A stretch of 29,984 nucleotides of DNA from Thermoplasmatota archaeon. Its GTDB lineage: Bacteria; Pseudomonadota; Gammaproteobacteria; Burkholderiales; Thiobacillaceae. The notes beneath the pieces are model-generated. The model worked only from the letters and a program-made list of their open reading frames with translations. It did no database searches and was not told where the DNA came from. The DNA lies in the NCBI GenBank assembly GCA_023475455.1, contig JAMCVR010000183.1, forward strand, positions 2,401 through 32,384, written 5' to 3'. Both the position numbers and the translations under genes were made by a program. Shown here piece after piece: positions 24,512 to 29,984 of the stretch (position 1 is its first letter; the number at the start of each line of letters is the position of its first letter).

Positions 24512-25627
24512 ATGAAATTTTTCTGGCTGGGGCTGGCGCTCCTGTTTTCCGCATCCGTATCGGCGGCACCGGCCGGCATCTCGGCGCGCGCCTGGGTGGT
24601 GATCGATCAGTCGAGCGGACGCGAACTGGCCGCGCATCAGGCCGACCTGCCGCTGGCGCCGGCCTCGCTGACGCAGCTGATGACGGCCTACGTGCTGCTG
24701 GGCGACATCCGCAGGAACAAACTGAGCCTGGGGGAAAGCCTGACCGTTCCGGAAGCCGCAGTCCAGGTCGACGGCGCGCGCGTCTTTCTCAAGCCGGGCG
24801 ACCAGGTGAGCGTCGACACCCTGCTGCAGGCGATGCTGGTGCAGTCGGCCGGCGACGCCACGCTCACGCTGGTGACGGCGGCCGACGGCAGCGAAGCGGC
24901 GTTCGTCGAGCGCATGAACCGCGAAGCCAGACGGCTCGGCATGACGAAAACCCGCTTCATGAACGCCACCGGCCTGACCGAACCGGGCCATGTGTCCAGC
25001 GCGCGCGACCTCGCCCTGCTGGGCCGCGCGCTGACACGCGACTTTCCCGACCGGCGGGGGTTCTTCTCGCAGAAGGAGCTGTCCTTCAAGGGCATCACGC
25101 ATTACAACGGCAATCGCCTGCTGTGGCGCGACAGCACGGTGAACGGCCTCAAGGTCGGGCGCACCGCCGAGGCCGGCTACTGCATGGCGGCGTCGGCCCG
25201 GCGCGGCGACCAGCGCCGCATCGCCGTGGTGCTGGGCGGGCGCTCCGACGCCCAGCGCACCCAGGACGCCCTGCGCCTGCTGAATTACGGCTTCGAGAAT
25301 TTCGACAGCGTGCTGCTGTACCGTGCGCTGCAGCCGGTCAAGGTGGCGAATCTCTACCGCGGCGCGCGCGCCTCGGTGAGCATGGGGTTTGCGCAGGATT
25401 TTCATGTGCTGGTTCCGCGCGGCAGCGCATCGCGCGTCAAGGCCGAAGTCATCACCCGGCAGCCGATCGTGGCGCCGCTGCGCAAGGGCCGGCACATGGG
25501 CACGCTGCGGCTGACGCTCGACGGCAAGCCGCTGGGCGACTACCCGCTGGTCGCGCTGCACGACGTCGCCGTGGCCGGCATCTTCGGCCGCGGCTGGGAC
25601 TCGATCCGGCTGCTGTTCGGCCGATGA
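24512..25627 (+). CDS. PBP5-like D,D-carboxypeptidase homologue lacking all three active-site motifs
   Basis: This 371-residue protein aligns along its length with DacA/DacC (PBP5/6): a signal peptide ending ASVSA, the peptidase domain, then the C-terminal beta domain and an amphipathic-looking end (WDSIRLLFGR). Landmarks are present: VFLKPGDQVSVDTLLQAML, NATGL, SSARDLALLGRALTRDFP, LLWRDSTVNGLK and GYCMAASA. The catalytic set is not. SxxK reads S52-L-T-Q55, SGN reads S112-A-G114, and KTG reads K214-V-G216. Loss of the SxxK lysine alone should abolish acylation chemistry. It is probably a non-catalytic scaffold or regulator of wall synthesis, which is inference. The ATG at 24512 has GAGGGTAGG upstream. 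The stop overlaps the next gene in ATGA. Confidence 0.88.
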   Translation: MKFFWLGLALLFSASVSAAPAGISARAWVVIDQSSGRELAAHQADLPLAPASLTQLMTAYVLLGDIRRNKLSLGESLTVPEAAVQVDGARVFLKPGDQVSVDTLLQAMLVQSAGDATLTLVTAADGSEAAFVERMNREARRLGMTKTRFMNATGLTEPGHVSSARDLALLGRALTRDFPDRRGFFSQKELSFKGITHYNGNRLLWRDSTVNGLKVGRTAEAGYCMAASARRGDQRRIAVVLGGRSDAQRTQDALRLLNYGFENFDSVLLYRALQPVKVANLYRGARASVSMGFAQDFHVLVPRGSASRVKAEVITRQPIVAPLRKGRHMGTLRLTLDGKPLGDYPLVALHDVAVAGIFGRGWDSIRLLFGR

Positions 25628-26487
25628 GCGTTTACCTCAACGGCCGGTTCCTGCCGCTCGTCGACGCGAAGGTTTCGGTGCTCGACCGCGGCTTCGTCTT
25701 CGGCGACGGCGTCTACGAACTGGTGCCGGTGTACTCGAGGAAACCGTTCCGGCTCGACGAACACCTGCGCCGCCTGCAGGCCAGCCTCGACGGCATCCGC
25801 CTGGCCAATCCGCATGGGATCGCCGGGTGGCGCGACTTGATCCTGCGGCTGATCGGTCTGCAGGACTTCGCCGACCAGTCGGTCTACATCCAGGTGACGC
25901 GCGGCGCGCCTGTTGAGGGACAGCCGCCGCGCGACCATGCCTTTCCCAGGGACGTGGCGCCGACCGTGTTCATGTTTTCCCAGCCGCTGGTGCCGGCGAC
26001 AGCCGAACAAAAGGCCGCCGGAGTGTGCGCCGTCAGCGCCGCCGACAACCGCTGGCTGCGCTGCAACATCAAGGCGATCTCGCTGCTGGCCAACATCCTG
26101 TTGCGGCAGCAGGCGGTGGACGCCGACTGCGCGGAAACCGTGATGCTGCGCGACGGCTTTTTGACCGAGGGCGCGGCGAGCAACATTTTCGTGGTGAAGG
26201 ACGGCGTGCTGCGGGCGCCGCCGCCGTCCAGGCTGATGCTCACCGGCATCACCTACGACGTGGTGCTGGAACTCGCGGCGGCGCACGGCATCCCGCACGA
26301 GGTGCGGGCGATCAGCGAGGCCGAGCTGCGCGAAGCCGACGAGCTGTGGATGACCTCGTCCACCCGGGAAATCATGGCCATCGTGAAACTCGACGGCGCA
26401 CCGGTCGGCCCCGGCGTGCCGGGGCCGCTGGCGCAGCGGATGGATGCGCTGTATCAGGCTTTCAAGCAACGGGTAATGCGCGCATGA
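25624..26487 (+). CDS. dat: D-amino acid aminotransferase (class IV PLP enzyme)
   Basis: This 287-residue fold-type IV aminotransferase probably interconverts D-alanine and D-glutamate, feeding peptidoglycan precursors. The PLP lysine is K150 in RCNIKAISLLANILLRQQA. Other landmarks are VLDRGFVFGDGVYELVPVY, the YIQVTRGA strand, LTEGAASNIFVVKDG and ELWMTSSTREIMAIVKLDG. These fit D-amino acid aminotransferase better than branched-chain aminotransferase or aminodeoxychorismate lyase, though substrate is never certain in this family. It overlaps both neighbours through ATGA, so it is tightly coupled to the PBP5-like gene. Confidence 0.88.
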   Translation: MSVYLNGRFLPLVDAKVSVLDRGFVFGDGVYELVPVYSRKPFRLDEHLRRLQASLDGIRLANPHGIAGWRDLILRLIGLQDFADQSVYIQVTRGAPVEGQPPRDHAFPRDVAPTVFMFSQPLVPATAEQKAAGVCAVSAADNRWLRCNIKAISLLANILLRQQAVDADCAETVMLRDGFLTEGAASNIFVVKDGVLRAPPPSRLMLTGITYDVVLELAAAHGIPHEVRAISEAELREADELWMTSSTREIMAIVKLDGAPVGPGVPGPLAQRMDALYQAFKQRVMRA

Positions 26488-26747
26488 GCGAAGAAACCCT
26501 GCTGACTTTCCCCAACGACTTTCCCATCAAGATCATGGGCGAGCGGCGCGACGACTTCGCCCAGACCATGGTCGAGCTGGTGCTGCGCCATGCGCCCGAT
26601 TTCAGGGCCGAGACCGTCGAGATGCGGGCATCCGGCAGCGGCAACTACCTCTCGGTGACCTGCGTGGTGCGCGCCACCTCGAAGGCCCAGCTCGATGCGC
26701 TGTATCGCGAGATCACCGCGCATCCGTGGGTGAAGATGGCACTTTGA
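26484..26747 (+). CDS. YbeD/DUF493 family protein
   Basis: This 87-residue cytoplasmic protein of the DUF493 (YbeD) family, with the ACT-like alpha/beta pattern, has TLLTFPNDFPIKIMGERRDDFAQTMVELVLRHAPDF and the final ALYREITAHPWVKMAL. In many proteobacteria it lies, as here, between dacA-type and lipB genes. Its role is unproven; a regulatory one is often suggested. The start overlaps the aminotransferase stop in ATGA. Confidence 0.9.
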   Translation: MSEETLLTFPNDFPIKIMGERRDDFAQTMVELVLRHAPDFRAETVEMRASGSGNYLSVTCVVRATSKAQLDALYREITAHPWVKMAL

Positions 26748-26749
26748 AC

Positions 26750-26777
26750 GCGAGGGGTGAGGAGTGAGGGGTGAGGC
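26750..26777 (+). repeat. Four tandem heptamers at the lipB start
   Basis: GCGAGGG, GTGAGGA, GTGAGGG and GTGAGGC follow one another at 26750, 26757, 26764 and 26771. Each of the last three contains a GTG in a different frame plus a GAGG core that resembles a ribosome site. Only the GTG at 26764 is in frame with lipB. Confidence 0.8.
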
Positions 26778-27378
26778 AATCGTTCGCAGTTTGGGACGGG
26801 TCGAGTACGAATCGACCTGGCGGGCGATGCAGGACTTCACGGCGCGTCGCACGACCGACACGCCTGATGAAATCTGGCTGCTGGAGCATCCGCCGGTCTA
26901 TACCCAGGGGCAGGCCGGCCGCGCCGAGCACCTGATCGCCACCACCGACATTGCCGTGGTGCCGATCGACCGCGGCGGCCAGATCACCTATCACGGGCCG
27001 GGCCAGGTGGTGGCCTATGTGCTGGTCGACCTGCGCCGGCGCGGCTACGGTATCCGCGAGCTGGTCAGTCGAATGGAACAGGCGGTGATCGACCTGCTGG
27101 CGGCGCACGGCGTCGTTGCGGAACGCCTGACCGGCGCCCCCGGCGTCTACGTCGACGGCGCCAAGATCGCCGCGCTCGGCCTGCGCGTGAAGCACGGCTG
27201 CACCTATCACGGGTTGGCGTTCAACGTCGACATGGACTTGGCGCCATTCGCCGTCATCCATCCCTGCGGCTACCCCGGCATGCGGGTGACGCAATGCCGC
27301 GATCTCGGCGTGAAGCCGACCTTGCCGCAGGCGGAGCGGGCGCTCGCCCAGGCCTTGCTGGCGACGATCTATTCTTGA
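26764..27378 (+). CDS. lipB: Octanoyl-[acyl carrier protein]:protein transferase
   Basis: This enzyme transfers octanoyl groups from acyl carrier protein to lipoyl domains, the first step of lipoate assembly. The 204-residue product has the full signature: LLEHPPVYTQGQAG, RGGQITYHGPGQVVAYVLVDL, GAPGVYVDGAKIAALGLRV with catalytic K134, and HPCGYPGMRVTQ with catalytic C168. The start is taken as GTG 26764, with GAGGGG six bases upstream, both inside a heptamer repeat. No ATG lies near the family start. The usual partner lipA does not follow; a TrpD-like gene does. Confidence 0.94.
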   Translation: MRGEAIVRSLGRVEYESTWRAMQDFTARRTTDTPDEIWLLEHPPVYTQGQAGRAEHLIATTDIAVVPIDRGGQITYHGPGQVVAYVLVDLRRRGYGIRELVSRMEQAVIDLLAAHGVVAERLTGAPGVYVDGAKIAALGLRVKHGCTYHGLAFNVDMDLAPFAVIHPCGYPGMRVTQCRDLGVKPTLPQAERALAQALLATIYS

Positions 27379-27404
27379 CCGGTTCAGTCGGTTATTAGTA
27401 TTCT
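27375..27404 (+). promoter_or_regulatory. Candidate sigma-70 promoter for the TrpD-like gene
   Basis: TTGACC (27375-27380, overlapping the lipB stop) and TATTCT (27399-27404) are 18 bases apart and lie just upstream of the TrpD-like start. This suggests that this gene and the Rieske gene can be transcribed apart from the wall operon. Confidence 0.45.
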
Positions 27405-27427
27405 TGCATCTTCTGATGGAGCCATTC

Positions 27428-28543
27428 ATGAGCACCGACACCCTGCCGACCGACCCCAAGCTTTTGATGCGCTCGATCATCCAGCGCATCGCCACCGGGC
27501 CGGACTTGTCGAAGGACATCAGCCGCGCCGAGGCGCATCTGGGCACCAAGGCCATCATCGACAACGTGATCGACCCGGTGCAGGTGGGCATCTACTTCAT
27601 CGCCCTGCGCATGAAGCGCGAAACGATGGACGAAAACCGCGGGGTGCTGGATGCGGTGCTGGAAACCACCCGGCGCGTCACCGCCGACGTCGACGAAGTG
27701 GTCGACATCGGCGACCCCTACGACGGCTACACCCGCTGCCTGCCGGCCGCGCCTTTCCTCGGCCCGCTCCTGGCCGAATTCGGCGTGCATGTCGTGACGC
27801 ACGGCCTCGACAAGGTCGGGCCCAAGTACGGCGTCACCGCGCGCCACGTGCTCGCCGCCGCCGGCGTGCCGGTCGACCTGTCGCCCGCCGAGGCCGCGGC
27901 GCGTCTCGCCGACCCCGCGATCGGCTGGACCTACGTCGATCAGGCGCAGTCCAACCCGGGCATGCACAACCTCATCCCGCTGCGCACGCAGATAATCAAG
28001 CGCCAGGTGCTGACCACGGTGGAAGTGCTGTCCAAGCCGATACAGGGCCGCAAGAAAACCCATTTCGTCACCGGCTACGTGCACAGGCCGTATCCGCCGG
28101 TGTACGCCGATCTCGCGCGCGAAGCCGGCTTCGACACCGCCTGCATCGTGCGCGGCGTCGAGGGCGGGGTGATCCCCAGCCTGCGCCAGATCGGCAAGTA
28201 CTTTCACTACCACGACAAGGACGCCGAAATCGAGGCGGCGATCGACCCGGCCGCGCTCGGCATCGACCAGCCGGTGCGCGCGGTGCCGCTGCCCGGCAGC
28301 GTGGCGGCCGAGGAAGGCGCAGACGAAATCGTCGCCGCCATCGACATCAAGGCCACCGCGCACGCCGCCGCCGAAGCCGGCATCCTGGCGCTGAAGGGCG
28401 ACAAGGGCGCGACCTACGATTCGCTGGTCCTGGCGGGTTCGATCATCCTGCATCACGTCGGCCGCGCCGCCAGCGTCCTTGACGCCGCCGCGCAGATCCG
28501 CGCCGTGCTGGATTCCGGCCGTGCCGTGGCGCGGGTGACGTGA
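27428..28543 (+). CDS. TrpD-like phosphoribosyltransferase-fold protein without canonical PRPP motifs
   Basis: This 371-residue protein has the arrangement of anthranilate phosphoribosyltransferase/nucleoside phosphorylase class II: a helical N-terminal part (IQRIATGPDLSKDISRAEA, FIALRMKRETMDEN) and an alpha/beta domain. The family's glycine-rich GTGGDG segment is replaced by IGDPYDGYT (residues 94-102), and the KHGNR..SS segment by THGLDKVGPKYG (124-135). It is therefore unlikely to perform the TrpD reaction; no other trp gene is nearby. The ATG at 27428 has GGAG six bases upstream. It is coupled to a Rieske ferredoxin gene by TGATG overlap, suggesting a joint redox-linked role, which is inference. 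Confidence 0.78.
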   Translation: MSTDTLPTDPKLLMRSIIQRIATGPDLSKDISRAEAHLGTKAIIDNVIDPVQVGIYFIALRMKRETMDENRGVLDAVLETTRRVTADVDEVVDIGDPYDGYTRCLPAAPFLGPLLAEFGVHVVTHGLDKVGPKYGVTARHVLAAAGVPVDLSPAEAAARLADPAIGWTYVDQAQSNPGMHNLIPLRTQIIKRQVLTTVEVLSKPIQGRKKTHFVTGYVHRPYPPVYADLAREAGFDTACIVRGVEGGVIPSLRQIGKYFHYHDKDAEIEAAIDPAALGIDQPVRAVPLPGSVAAEEGADEIVAAIDIKATAHAAAEAGILALKGDKGATYDSLVLAGSIILHHVGRAASVLDAAAQIRAVLDSGRAVARVT

Positions 28544-28851
28544 TGGGCGAATTCGTCGCCATCGCGGCCGCCGACGAACTCAAGCCGGCGCAGATGAAGC
28601 GCGTCGTCGTCGATGGCCGCCGGCTGCTGCTGTGCAATTCCAGCGGCACCCATTACGTCGTCGACGAAATGTGCAGCCACGAGGACTACTCGCTGTATCT
28701 CGGCTGCATCAAGGACGGCAAGATCAAGTGCTCGCTGCACGGCAGTTATTTCGATCTCGTCACCGGCCAGCCCACCTGCGAACCCGCCGACGTACCGATC
28801 CGCACGTATCCGGTGAAGGTCGAGGACGGCCAGGTGTGGGTCAAGGCCTGA
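28543..28851 (+). CDS. Rieske-type [2Fe-2S] ferredoxin
   Basis: This 102-residue soluble Rieske protein probably transfers electrons to an unidentified partner. Cluster ligands are complete: C44-S-H46 (EMCSHEDYSL) and C63-S-L-H66 (IKCSLHGSYFDL), followed by the usual TGQPTCEPADVPIRTYPVKVEDGQVWV. There is no membrane anchor or signal peptide. It resembles NirD/BphF-type small ferredoxins. The ATG overlaps the TrpD-like stop (TGATG), and the pair seems to be a two-gene unit. Confidence 0.92.
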   Translation: MGEFVAIAAADELKPAQMKRVVVDGRRLLLCNSSGTHYVVDEMCSHEDYSLYLGCIKDGKIKCSLHGSYFDLVTGQPTCEPADVPIRTYPVKVEDGQVWVKA

Positions 28852-28861
28852 TCATCTCTGC

Positions 28862-29002
28862 GTCATTCCGGCGAAAGCCGGAATCCAGCATGAAAAAAAA
28901 CAGCCTGCGAAGCAGACAGGACAGTAAAAATACAGTAAAAATGTTGTCCCGCTTGCGCGGGGCGCGCTTGATTCGCTGGATTCCGGCTTTCGCCGGAATG
29001 AC
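28862..29002. repeat. MITE-like inverted repeat (GTCATTCCGGCGAAAGC family)
   Basis: Perfect 28-base arms (28862-28889 and 28975-29002) face each other across 85 bases. Each arm is itself a hairpin (ATTCCGGC-GAAA-GCCGGAAT). The interior has ACAGTAAAAAT twice and a CCCGC/GCGGG stem. This is a well-known kind of dispersed repeat in beta- and gammaproteobacteria. Lying between convergent Rieske and tlpA genes, it probably ends both transcripts. Confidence 0.85.
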
Positions 29003-29024
29003 CGGATAACGGATTGTTGGGGGA

Positions 29025-29558
29025 TTATTTCCTGAGCAATTCCTGGATCACCCGGACGATGTCCGGGTGATCGAACTCGCGCCCGCCGATGGCGCTGGCG
29101 ACGATGCGTCCCCGCTGGTCGACCAGGAAGGTGGTCGGCAGCCCCGCCACTTTCCATGCCGGCAGGGTGCGGCTGCGGGTGTCGAGCAGGACGGGAAAGG
29201 TCGGCGTGGTGTCGAGCTGGCCGGTGAAGGCGTCGATGGTGTCGGCGTCCTCGCCGACATCGATCGCCAGCACGACGAAGGGCTCGCCCGCCAGGGCCTG
29301 GGACAGCCGCTCCATCGACGGCATTTCGCGGCGGCACGGCGGGCACCAGGTGGCCCAGAAGTTGATCAGCACTACCTTTCCCTTGAGCCTGGCGAGATCA
29401 TGGGGCTTGCCGTCGAGATCGACCAGTTTCAGCGCCGGAGCGGGTTTCGGCGCCTGCATGGTCAGGCTGTGCGACAAGGGCGGCAGGTCGGCCGCGGCCG
29501 CAGGCAAGGCCAGGCAAAGTGCGGCCAGCCCTGCCGTGAGGGATTTACGAACGTTCAT
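29025..29558 (-). CDS. TlpA-like periplasmic thioredoxin
   Basis: This 177-residue exported thiol-disulfide oxidoreductase has a signal peptide (MNVRKSLTAGLAALCLALPAAAA) and a TlpA/ResA-type thioredoxin domain with active site W71-C-P-P-C75 (INFWATWCPPCRREMPSM) and the cis-proline loop GLPTTFLVDQRGRIV. It probably reduces periplasmic cysteines, for instance in cytochrome c maturation; its partner is not visible. The ATG at 29558 is chosen over GTG 29564 because AGGTGA lies eight bases upstream. It overlaps the 3' end of the gene upstream by 14 bases. Confidence 0.9.
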   Translation of the reverse strand: MNVRKSLTAGLAALCLALPAAAADLPPLSHSLTMQAPKPAPALKLVDLDGKPHDLARLKGKVVLINFWATWCPPCRREMPSMERLSQALAGEPFVVLAIDVGEDADTIDAFTGQLDTTPTFPVLLDTRSRTLPAWKVAGLPTTFLVDQRGRIVASAIGGREFDHPDIVRVIQELLRK

Positions 29559-29984
29559 CTGCACATTTCACCTGTTCGAGGGTCCCTGTATGGGTCTTGC
29601 CGCCCGCGCGCCACGCGAAACGCAGGTCGAAGCGGCCGCCGCGCGGCACGCTGTAGCTCGTCATGCCCTGGTTCCAGTCGCCCGGCGCAAAGGTTTGCGT
29701 GGCGGGGAACTGCGCCCAGGTGAAGGCGATGCGTGCCGATTCGGCAACGCCCAGCCGCTTCCAGAGGCGCTCCCACCCGGTCTTGCTGCGGATGGCGCGC
29801 GGCGGCTGCCCGGCTGATTCATAACGCCAGTCGGCCAGTCGGTGCTGGATCGGCGTGTCGACCAGTTTCAGCGCCGGAGCGGGTTTCGGCGCCTGCATGG
29901 TCAGGCTGTGCGACAAGGGCGGCAGGTCGGCCGCGGCCGCAGGCAAGGCCAGGCAAAGTGCGGCCAGCCCTGCCGTGAGGGATT
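29419..29984. repeat. Direct repeat around the tlpA 5' region running off the window
   Basis: Bases 29419-29545 reappear as 29858-29984, an offset of 439, with no difference seen over the 127 bases visible. The repeat begins at TCGACCAGTTTC and is still matching at the last base, so its far end is unknown. It carries signal-peptide and linker codons of tlpA. Confidence 0.9.
29545..29984 (-). CDS. Unknown protein C-terminus fused to a duplicated TlpA N-terminus (partial)
   Basis: On the minus strand the frame enters at the window edge within a copy of the TlpA signal peptide and linker (LPAAAADLPPLSHS through PALKLVD). It then switches at 29858 to about 103 residues of a different protein, from TPIQHRLADWRYESAG to the stop at 29545. 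That second part (TGWERLWKRLGVAESARIAFTWAQFP, then GDWNQGMTSYSVPRGGRFDLRFAWRAGGKTHTG) is not recognised. It looks like a genuine coding C-terminus, and its stop overlaps the tlpA start. The original N-terminus of this upstream gene has been displaced by the duplication or lost in assembly. Confidence 0.6.
   Translation of the reverse strand, partial: SLTAGLAALCLALPAAAADLPPLSHSLTMQAPKPAPALKLVDTPIQHRLADWRYESAGQPPRAIRSKTGWERLWKRLGVAESARIAFTWAQFPATQTFAPGDWNQGMTSYSVPRGGRFDLRFAWRAGGKTHTGTLEQVKCADERS

Noticed and set aside
24512..25627. Sequencing errors as the cause of the altered PBP5 motifs
   Set aside because: The frame is intact and the three changes are clean codon substitutions (for example CAG for the lysine codon) far apart, not indels; independent errors at all three sites are very unlikely.
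28862..29002. A CRISPR array or small RNA gene
   Set aside because: Only two arms, inverted rather than direct, and no spacers; it matches a common dispersed palindrome.

Overview
The window is GC-rich bacterial DNA, densely packed with genes. Divergent mreB and gatCAB blocks, an mreBCD-mrdA-rodA-rlpA order, and Mla/PqiC-type and DUF4426/DUF4124 genes point to a betaproteobacterium, probably of the Nitrosomonadales/Thiobacillaceae type. That placement is inferred from gene content and order; no rRNA or tRNA gene was seen.

Layout: (1) 1-2659, plus strand: the 3' part of an Mla-like phospholipid transport operon (ATPase, MCE protein, PqiC-type lipoprotein), then a secreted DUF4426 protein and a clear terminator. 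(2) 2711-10032, minus strand: xth, a MntA/HepT toxin-antitoxin pair, a 930-residue MmeI-like type IIL restriction-modification enzyme, a DUF3800 gene coupled to it by ATGA overlap, ampG, and a TauE/SafE-like membrane protein. (3) 10060-11281, plus strand: pyrE and a DUF4124 gene. (4) 17762-11460, minus strand: gatC-gatA, a 68-codon orphan, an XcyI/Cfr9I-like methyltransferase and restriction endonuclease, then gatB; the R-M pair splits the gat operon. (5) 17864-27378, plus strand: the elongasome operon mreB-mreC-mreD-mrdA-rodA-rlpA, a PBP5-like protein, a D-amino acid aminotransferase, a YbeD/DUF493 protein and lipB, mostly joined by short overlaps. (6) 27428-28851, plus strand: a TrpD-like protein and a small Rieske ferredoxin. 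(7) 29558-29025, minus strand: a TlpA-like thioredoxin, and at the window edge a truncated gene fused to a second copy of the tlpA 5' end.

Most worth a second look: three apparently exact direct duplications lie in this 30 kb. They are 981 bp in the XcyI-like endonuclease, 384 bp inside the PBP2 transpeptidase domain, and at least 127 bp at a 439-bp offset around tlpA. All three junctions keep a reading frame open. They could be real recent tandem duplications or assembly errors, and read data would decide. The PBP5-like carboxypeptidase has lost all three penicillin-binding active-site motifs (SLTQ, SAG and KVG in place of SxxK, SGN and KTG) while the rest of the protein is preserved. The TrpD-like protein lacks the usual PRPP-binding motifs. 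Short palindromic repeats recur, including one family sitting in frame inside the PqiC-type lipoprotein gene.
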